From contig NZ_JAGIPX010000030.1 of NCBI RefSeq assembly GCF_017814945.1, forward strand, positions 31,373 through 95,372: a stretch of 64,000 nucleotides of DNA, written 5' to 3'. Under the pieces are notes generated by a model. It had not been told where the DNA came from. It saw only the letters and a list, made by a program, of their open reading frames with translations, and did no database searches. This stretch comes from Paraburkholderia sp. LEh10. Its GTDB lineage: Bacteria > Pseudomonadota > Gammaproteobacteria > Burkholderiales > Burkholderiaceae. Position 1 is the first letter of the stretch; the number at the start of each line of letters is the position of its first letter. The position numbers were made by a program, and so were the translations under genes. This document shows, in pieces, positions 58,763-64,000 of this stretch.

Positions 58763-59779
58763 TCAAACCCGCCGCTTGCTGCGCCTGAACTGATCGAACA
58801 ACACCGCCAGCAGCAGAATACCGCCGCGAATCAGGTATTGATAAAACGTCGGCACATTCAGCAGGCTCATCGCATCCTGCACCGAACCCATGATGAGCAC
58901 GCCGACTAGCACGCCCGAAATCGTCGCGACGCCGCCCGTCAGCGACACGCCGCCGAGCACGCACGCCGAAATCACGCCGAGTTCGAGGCCGACCGATGTC
59001 TTCGGATCGCCGAGGCTCATCCGCGACGCGAGCATCACGCCAGCGAAGCCGGTGACGAGCCCTTGCAGCACGAACACCGTGATCTTGATGCGCGTGACGG
59101 GCAAACCGGCGAGCAACGCGGCCTCGCTATTGCCGCCCACCGCGAGCACGTTCTTGCCGAACACCGTTTTGCGCAGCAGAAACCCGAACAGCACGAAGCC
59201 GACTATGTTGCTCCAGATCGGATATGAAATGCCGAGAAACGAGCCGCCGCCGAGATCGAAGAAGCTCTCTTCGGAGATCATCACCGCGTCGCCGTTCGAC
59301 GTGATGAATGCGAGGCCGCGCACCACCTCCATCATCGCGAGCGTGACGATCAGCGAGTTGATCTTGTAGCGCGCGATCAGCACGCCATTGACGAGCCCGA
59401 CCGCGCCGCCCGCCAGCACACCCGCCGCGACGCCGAGCAGCACGCTATGCGTCGCGGTGATCAGCGTCGATGCGACGACACCCGAAAACGCGACGATCGA
59501 CGCGACGGAAAGATCCACCTCGCCGAGCGCGAGCACGAACATCATTGTCACGGAGATCGAGCCGATCAGCGTGACCGAGAGCAACAGCCCTTGCATGTTG
59601 CGGCTCGTCAGAAAGTCGGGCACCGCGAACGACAGCACCGCGAACAGTATGACGAACACCATCACGATGCCCGACTTGTTGATCAGGTCCCATGTGCGCG
59701 CCGCATGTGCGGCCGTGCCGGGCGAAGCGGCGTGATTGGCTGCCGGCTCGGTTGCCGGACGGGTGCTCGGTGTTTGCAT
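58763..59779 (-). CDS. araH: L-arabinose ABC importer, permease
   Basis: The 338-residue permease is of the RbsC/AraH group with about ten helices and an Ala/Pro-rich cytoplasmic N-terminus. Family stretches include FLTSRNMQGLLLSVTLIGSISVTMMFVLALGEVDLSVASIVAFSG, GLVNGVLIARYKINSLIVTLAMMEVVRGLAF and ISACVLGGVSLTGGVATISGVLVGVLIMG. It is the last gene of the operon arabinose dehydrogenase, AraF, AraG, AraH. The substrate is assigned from AraF and the dehydrogenase. Confidence 0.88.
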   Translation of the reverse strand: MQTPSTRPATEPAANHAASPGTAAHAARTWDLINKSGIVMVFVILFAVLSFAVPDFLTSRNMQGLLLSVTLIGSISVTMMFVLALGEVDLSVASIVAFSGVVASTLITATHSVLLGVAAGVLAGGAVGLVNGVLIARYKINSLIVTLAMMEVVRGLAFITSNGDAVMISEESFFDLGGGSFLGISYPIWSNIVGFVLFGFLLRKTVFGKNVLAVGGNSEAALLAGLPVTRIKITVFVLQGLVTGFAGVMLASRMSLGDPKTSVGLELGVISACVLGGVSLTGGVATISGVLVGVLIMGSVQDAMSLLNVPTFYQYLIRGGILLLAVLFDQFRRSKRRV

Positions 59780-59857
59780 GGTCTTCCAGTTCCGTGGTCT
59801 ACGTGGTGCGTTGCTGCTTCACGCTTTTGATTCACGCGCCTGCGTCACGCGTTTGCG

Positions 59858-61420
59858 TCACTGCGGTAAAGCCAGTTTGATCAGTTGATCGGGCGACGCA
59901 TCGGCCTTAGGCAAGTCGCCGACGATGCGCCCTTCCTTCATCACCAGCACGCGGTCCGCAATGCCGATCACTTCCGCGAGATCGCTCGATACGACGATCA
60001 CCGTGCGTCCCGCTTCCGCGAGGTCGTACAGCAGATCGTAGATTTCGGCACGCGCGCCGACGTCGATGCCGCGCGTAGGCTCGTCGAGCAGAAACACGTC
60101 GATGCGTTCCGCCAGCCAGCGCGACAGAATCACCTTCTGCTGGTTGCCGCCCGACAGCGTGCCGATCACCGTTTCCGTATTGCGCGTCTTGATCGACAGC
60201 TTGTCGATGTATTCGCGCGTGAGGTCGCGCTCGCGCTTGCCGTTCAGCAGAAAACTCAGCGGACTGAAATGCCGCCGCGCGCTGATGTTCAGGTTATCGG
60301 CCACGGAAGCAATCGCAACGATGCCTTCCTGCTTGCGATCTTCCGGGCACAACGCAATGCCCGCGCGCACGGCGTCGCGCGGCGTCGAAAACGACACACG
60401 CTTGCCATTGAGTTCGACATGGCCGCTAACAGGCTGCGTCGCGCCGTAGAGCAGCTTCATCAGCTCGGAACGCCCCGCGCCGACCAGCCCGAAGAAGCCG
60501 ACGATCTCGCCCTTGCGCGCAGTGAAGGAGACCGGGGCGGAGAGCCCCGGCCCCATCAACTGCTTCGCTTCAAGCTGAACGTCGCCCGCTTTGCGCGGAC
60601 GATAACCATACACATCGCGTATCGAGCGGCCCACCATGCAACTGATCAGGCGATCGCGATCGAGGTCCGCGACGGAGTCGAAGGTTTCGATCCTGCGGCC
60701 GTCGCGGAACACCGTGACGCGGTCGCAGAGTTCGTACACCTCGTCCATCCGGTGCGTCACGTAGATCACCGCGCGCCCTTGCGCGCGTAGTGCATTGATG
60801 ATCTTGAAGAGCCGCTCCGTCTCGCGCGCGGACAGCGAGCTCGTCGGTTCGTCGAACGCGATCACGCGCGCATCGCGCATCAACGCCTTGCCGATCTCGA
60901 TCATCTGGCGCTGACCGATCGACAGGCGCTTGACCTGCGTGTTCGGATCGATCGATTCACCGAGCCGCTCGAGTTCCGTCATCGCGCGCTTGACGAGCGA
61001 CTTCTCGTCGAGCACGCCGAAGCGGTTCGGCAACTGCCCGAGCATCAGGTTTTCCGCGACCGTCAGCTCGGGCACGAGATGCAGTTCCTGATAGATGATC
61101 GCGATGCCCGCCTCGATCGCGGCCTTCGTCGTCGTGAACTTGTGCTCGACGCCGGCAAGGCGCAACGCGCCCGCCTGCGTCTGGTTCACGCCCGACAACA
61201 CCTTCAGCAGCGTCGATTTGCCCGCGCCGTTCTCGCCCATCAGGCCATGCACTTCGCCGCCGCGCACGTCGAACGACACATTGTCGAGCGCGACCACGCC
61301 CGGAAATGCGACCGTGATGCCGTCGAGTTCGAGATGCGTCGTGGCCGCGGTCAACGGTTGATCGGAAGGTGCGACATAAGCCGCGCTGCCAGCGTCGTTC
61401 GCGTTCATCGTGTCTTGCAT
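59858..61420 (-). CDS. araG: L-arabinose ABC importer, double ATPase
   Basis: The 520-residue sugar-type ABC ATPase has two domains. The first has Walker A GENGAGKS, signature LSIGQRQ and Walker B VIAFDEPTSSLSARE. The second has the usual altered Walker A region GLVGAGRSELMKLLYGA and a true signature LSGGNQQKVILSRWL, followed by LLDEPTRGIDVGAR. This asymmetry is normal for RbsA/AraG proteins. It begins 13 bases after the AraF stop. ATG codons at 61420 and 61408 are both possible. It is followed by araH after 78 bases. Confidence 0.9.
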   Translation of the reverse strand: MQDTMNANDAGSAAYVAPSDQPLTAATTHLELDGITVAFPGVVALDNVSFDVRGGEVHGLMGENGAGKSTLLKVLSGVNQTQAGALRLAGVEHKFTTTKAAIEAGIAIIYQELHLVPELTVAENLMLGQLPNRFGVLDEKSLVKRAMTELERLGESIDPNTQVKRLSIGQRQMIEIGKALMRDARVIAFDEPTSSLSARETERLFKIINALRAQGRAVIYVTHRMDEVYELCDRVTVFRDGRRIETFDSVADLDRDRLISCMVGRSIRDVYGYRPRKAGDVQLEAKQLMGPGLSAPVSFTARKGEIVGFFGLVGAGRSELMKLLYGATQPVSGHVELNGKRVSFSTPRDAVRAGIALCPEDRKQEGIVAIASVADNLNISARRHFSPLSFLLNGKRERDLTREYIDKLSIKTRNTETVIGTLSGGNQQKVILSRWLAERIDVFLLDEPTRGIDVGARAEIYDLLYDLAEAGRTVIVVSSDLAEVIGIADRVLVMKEGRIVGDLPKADASPDQLIKLALPQ

Positions 61421-61433
61421 CCGTTAAGCCGCA

Positions 61434-62438
61434 TCAGATTCCGAGTTCCGTGCGCACGTCCTTCCAGTTCTCGCGCGTCATCAGCTTGCCCGTGGTCTGC
61501 GTGTCGGCGGGCGGCTGCTTGCCCGACTTGATCCAGTCGACGAGGTTCTGCGTGCTCTGCTTGCCGTGGTTGGTCGAGCTGACGGCGATCGTGCCGAAGA
61601 AGCCCGTCGGTTCCTTCTTCTGGAACTCGGCGAACGCTTCTCCTGCGCCGTTGATGCCGACGCCGATCACGTCCGAACCCGGAATGTGCAGTTGCTCGGT
61701 GGCGCGCACGCCGCCCAGCACCGTCTCTTCGTTCAGCGCGAAGATCACCCACTTCTTGATGTTCGGATGCTTCGACAGCACGGGCGACGCTGCGTTGAAG
61801 CCGCCTTCGTCGTCAGTCGTCTTTTGCGGCGCGTCGAAGATGTTGTCCTTCTTGAAGCCGTTCGCGAGCAGCGTTTCCGTTGCGCCGTCGGTGCGCAGCT
61901 TGGCCGTCGGCAGTTCGTAGTCGGTGATGCGGATCGCGCCGACTTCTTCCGGCTTCCAGCCGCGCTTCTTCATTTCGTCGGTGATCGCCTGGCCGACCTG
62001 ATTGCCGATCTTGAACGCCGACATGCCCAGATGCGGCACGCCCGCGAGCGGCTTGCCCGTCGAATCGACCAGCTGATCGTCGACGGTCACGAACTTCATG
62101 TTGTAGCGCTTCGCGCGCGCCTGAATCGCCGGTCCGAGACGCACGTCGGGCGGGCAGATCACGAAGCCTTGCGCGCCCTGTGCGCCGAGGTTGTCGATTG
62201 CTGCGAGCACCTTCTCGCCGTCGGGCGCGCCGATGTTCACCACCGAGAAGCCCTCCTTCTGGCCCAACGCCGTCGCCGCCTTCTGCTCGTTGATGAACCA
62301 TGCCTGCTCGGGCATTTTCACGAGCACGCCGATTTTCAGCGGCGCGTCCGCGTGCGCGGTCATCTGCATTGCAAATGGCGCGGCCAATAGCGTGGCGGCC
62401 ATCGCGGACAACGTGAGGCGTCGAAGTTTGCGGGTCAT
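61434..62438 (-). CDS. araF: L-arabinose-binding periplasmic protein
   Basis: The 334-residue protein has a signal peptide (MTRKLRRLTLSAMAATLLAAPFAMQMTAHA, then DAPLKIGVLV). It resembles E. coli AraF along its length: LVKMPEQAWFINEQKAA, NIGAPDGEKVLAAIDNLGAQGAQGFVICPPD, VTVDDQLVD, and VIFALNEETVLGGVRATEQL, which corresponds to the E. coli 'GMNDSTVLGGVRATEG' stretch. It binds L-arabinose, probably also D-galactose or D-fucose. It lies 92 bases after the dehydrogenase gene, enough for a separate ribosome site (AAGGAG). Confidence 0.9.
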   Translation of the reverse strand: MTRKLRRLTLSAMAATLLAAPFAMQMTAHADAPLKIGVLVKMPEQAWFINEQKAATALGQKEGFSVVNIGAPDGEKVLAAIDNLGAQGAQGFVICPPDVRLGPAIQARAKRYNMKFVTVDDQLVDSTGKPLAGVPHLGMSAFKIGNQVGQAITDEMKKRGWKPEEVGAIRITDYELPTAKLRTDGATETLLANGFKKDNIFDAPQKTTDDEGGFNAASPVLSKHPNIKKWVIFALNEETVLGGVRATEQLHIPGSDVIGVGINGAGEAFAEFQKKEPTGFFGTIAVSSTNHGKQSTQNLVDWIKSGKQPPADTQTTGKLMTRENWKDVRTELGI

Positions 62439-62530
62439 GCTTGTCTCCTTGAACAGGTCGTTGCTTGTGATAGTTCGAATCAGCGCTTAACAGGTTGACA
62501 GAACGGCCAGGCCCGGATTTCTCCCAGGCT

Positions 62531-63460
62531 CTAGTCGTGGAACGGCTCGACCTCGTGACGACGGCCAAGCAGGAAAGCATCGGCGACCAGCCGCAGCGGG
62601 CGCACATCGACATCGTGTTCGCCATGCGTGATCAGCCAGTGGAACCGTTCATACAGCGACGGATATTCGCGCTCGGGTCCGAGCCCGACCGGCTTGCCCG
62701 CGATCGCGAGCTTCTTGCCGCCTTCGCTCAGATGGAGCACGCCGTCCGTCGTCGTCACTTCGATTTCCCATTGCTCGACGGGACCATGACGCCAGTCGAA
62801 TTCGGCGCGCACGGGCACACCTGCTGCGTCGATGAAATCGAGGTCGGCGGCAATCGGCGTCTGCACGTTCGCGGGCACCGACAGCGTCGCCGCACGCAGT
62901 ATCACTTCGCGCGGCAGCATGTGCGTGATGATCGACAGCGCGTTGATGCCGGGATCGAACACGCCGAGTCCGCCCGGCGTCCAGATCCACGCCTGGCCCG
63001 GATGCCAGCGGCGCACATCTTCCTTCCAGCGCACTTGCACTTCGTTCAACGTGCGTTGCGCGAGCCATTCGCGCGCCGTTTCGACAGCGGGCGCGTAACG
63101 CGAATGCCACGTCGCGAACAGCGTGCGGCCTGCGGCGCGCGCCATCGAACGCAACACGTCCACTTCATGCACGCTCGCGCCGGGCGGCTTTTCGAGCATC
63201 ACGTGCTTGCCCGCCGCGAGGGCCGCGCGCGCCTGGTCGAAGCGCACCTGCGGCGTCGCGCACAGCGACACAGCGTCGAGTTGCGGCTCGTTCGCAAGCA
63301 TCTCGCCGATGGTCTTGTAGTTGCGCACGCCGTCGACCTGCGCATTGCGGCTCGCACATGCGACGAGTTCGAAGCCGTCGAGCGCGGCGATAGCGGGCAG
63401 ATGCTGGTCGCGGGCGATCTTGCCGACGCCGACGATGCCGATGGAAAGTCTGGTGTTCAT
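62531..63460 (-). CDS. L-arabinose 1-dehydrogenase (Gfo/Idh/MocA family)
   Basis: The 309-residue protein has a Rossmann start IGIVGVGKIARDQHLPAIAAL. It closely matches Azospirillum L-arabinose 1-dehydrogenase by memory: ACASRNAQVDGVRNYKTI, HVMLEKPPGASVHEV, RWKEDVRRWHPGQAWIWTPGGLGVFDPGINALSI. The EKP motif and the DPGIN segment are the catalytic region. It oxidises L-arabinose to the lactone with NAD(P)+, the first step of the non-phosphorylative pathway. The frame is open 25 codons further upstream, but the match begins at ATG 63460. It is the first gene of the arabinose-uptake operon. Confidence 0.9.
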   Translation of the reverse strand: MNTRLSIGIVGVGKIARDQHLPAIAALDGFELVACASRNAQVDGVRNYKTIGEMLANEPQLDAVSLCATPQVRFDQARAALAAGKHVMLEKPPGASVHEVDVLRSMARAAGRTLFATWHSRYAPAVETAREWLAQRTLNEVQVRWKEDVRRWHPGQAWIWTPGGLGVFDPGINALSIITHMLPREVILRAATLSVPANVQTPIAADLDFIDAAGVPVRAEFDWRHGPVEQWEIEVTTTDGVLHLSEGGKKLAIAGKPVGLGPEREYPSLYERFHWLITHGEHDVDVRPLRLVADAFLLGRRHEVEPFHD

Positions 63461-63928
63461 ATAGTGGGCGATAGAGCTTCGAGGGACTAACGGATTGTTA
63501 GCGGTCCCAGCGTAACGCAAGCGCATGCGCTGCACGCGTGAGTTCGCATGGTTCGATGCGAGCGCCGCGAGGCGTCATGCCGACCTGCCGGCCGAGCCGC
63601 GCAGCGAGCGATCCGAAGAAGCGATTGTCCGAACTTGCCACTATTTGAAACTCCTCATTTGTCACGACGCTGCCGACGAATTAGCCAAACTATATGCGCC
63701 GATTCGTGGACATGTGATTAGTACTTTCCCCCATGCCGAGCGCGCTAACGTCATTCAATTTATTATCGGCGTCGGGCGTTGCCTATGCTTTAGCGAGACC
63801 TGTACGCACTATTCTGAACATTGCGAACGCGACAGGTCCGGCAAAAGTTTGCCTGTACGCATCATTGGACATCGGAGTGCACAAGGCATATAGTATTACT
63901 ATATTTGAACTAAATTGAACGAGACACC
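63461..63928. other. Divergent control region of the arabinose genes
   Basis: 468 bases between the L-arabinose dehydrogenase and the dehydratase. I see no gene; the open frames look random. The last ~60 bases are AT-rich and hold the 17-bp palindrome listed separately. Promoters for both directions must lie here. Confidence 0.5.
63888..63904. promoter_or_regulatory. Perfect 17-bp palindrome before the dehydratase gene
   Basis: ATATAGTATTACTATAT, arms of eight bases around one T, ends 24 bases before the start codon. Its TATAGT/ACTATA halves could also supply a -10 box, so a bound repressor would block transcription. GntR-type regulators of sugar genes often use such sites; no regulator gene for it is in the window. 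Confidence 0.6.
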
Positions 63929-64000
63929 ATGACCGACCAACCCCGCAAACTGCGCTCCGCCGCCTGGTTCGGCACCGCCGACAAGAACGGCTTCATGTAC
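63929..64000 (+). CDS. IlvD/Edd-family dehydratase, probable L-arabonate dehydratase (5' end only)
   Basis: Only the first 24 codons are inside the window. They read MTDQPRKLRSAAWFGTADKN followed by GFMY, the start typical of sugar-acid dehydratases of the IlvD/Edd group (the 'R-RSxxWFGxxDKxGFxxR' pattern). The Fe-S and Mg-binding parts lie beyond the right edge. Placed divergently to L-arabinose 1-dehydrogenase and araFGH, it is most likely L-arabonate dehydratase, the third step of the non-phosphorylative L-arabinose pathway. GAACGAG before the ATG is the ribosome site. Confidence 0.75.
   Translation, partial: MTDQPRKLRSAAWFGTADKNGFMY

Noticed and set aside
63525..63893. A 122-residue plus frame in the arabinose control region
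   Set aside because: It starts inside the antisense of the dehydrogenase upstream region, has no ribosome site and crosses the AT-rich promoter of the dehydratase.

Overview
The window is GC-rich with strong third-position G/C bias and reads as a chromosome (probably a secondary replicon) of a Burkholderia sensu lato species, most likely Paraburkholderia. This rests on an H-NS/BpH3-type nucleoid protein, OmpC-type porin, many MFS transporters and LysR/AraC regulators, a Gfo/Idh-type L-arabinose 1-dehydrogenase next to araFGH, and many small Burkholderia-like hypothetical proteins. There are no rRNA or tRNA genes, no CRISPR array, no complete insertion sequence and no phage.

Left part (0-17.6 kb). 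A minus-strand operon of a formaldehyde-activating-enzyme-like protein, an aldo/keto reductase, a succinate-semialdehyde-type dehydrogenase and an MFS transporter ends at a clear terminator. Then come an H-NS-like protein, small envelope proteins, and a PAS-sigma54 activator divergent from a GntP permease that carries a good -24/-12 promoter. An outer-membrane two-partner-secretion transporter (TpsB) has no visible cargo gene. A scrapyard at 13.4-14.6 kb holds a LysR C-terminus and a receiver-domain fragment abutting in opposite orientation. A long CoA-transferase closes the section.

Middle (18-49 kb). This is a signalling-rich stretch: a PAS-GGDEF-EAL protein, a porin, a BvgS-like hybrid kinase, and a PAS chemoreceptor behind a FliA-type promoter. 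It continues with Ogt, a DedA-rhodanese fusion beside a cNMP-binding thioredoxin-reductase-like flavoprotein, a YcaQ-type DNA glycosylase, LysE and EamA exporters, and a secreted propeller protein with an EF-hand. A frameshifted aminotransferase is followed by rearranged relics of a FAD/Fe-S oxidoreductase and a GntR regulator. A LysR / class III CoA-transferase / HMG-CoA-lyase-like / MFS operon looks like a dicarboxylate catabolic unit. A GlxA-type regulator and an SDR follow.

Right part (49-64 kb). A tightly packed plus-strand operon (RpiR regulator, isoaspartyl peptidase, GsiABCD-like peptide/glutathione importer, DmpA-type P1 peptidase, DppA-type M55 D-aminopeptidase) looks like an import-and-hydrolyse module for unusual peptides. 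It converges with a minus-strand L-arabinose module (L-arabinose 1-dehydrogenase, AraF, AraG, AraH). That module is divergent from the start of an IlvD/Edd-family dehydratase (probable L-arabonate dehydratase), which runs off the right edge. A perfect 17-bp palindrome lies just before the dehydratase start.

Two variants of a 17-bp motif (GGTGAGCGTTTTCGGGA and GGTGAGAGTTTTCGGGA) occur as pairs at two distant intergenic loci and look like a dispersed repeat. No single wholly new system is proven here. The strongest candidates for follow-up are the Fae-like operon, the peptide import-hydrolysis operon, the DedA-rhodanese/flavoprotein pair and the dispersed motif.
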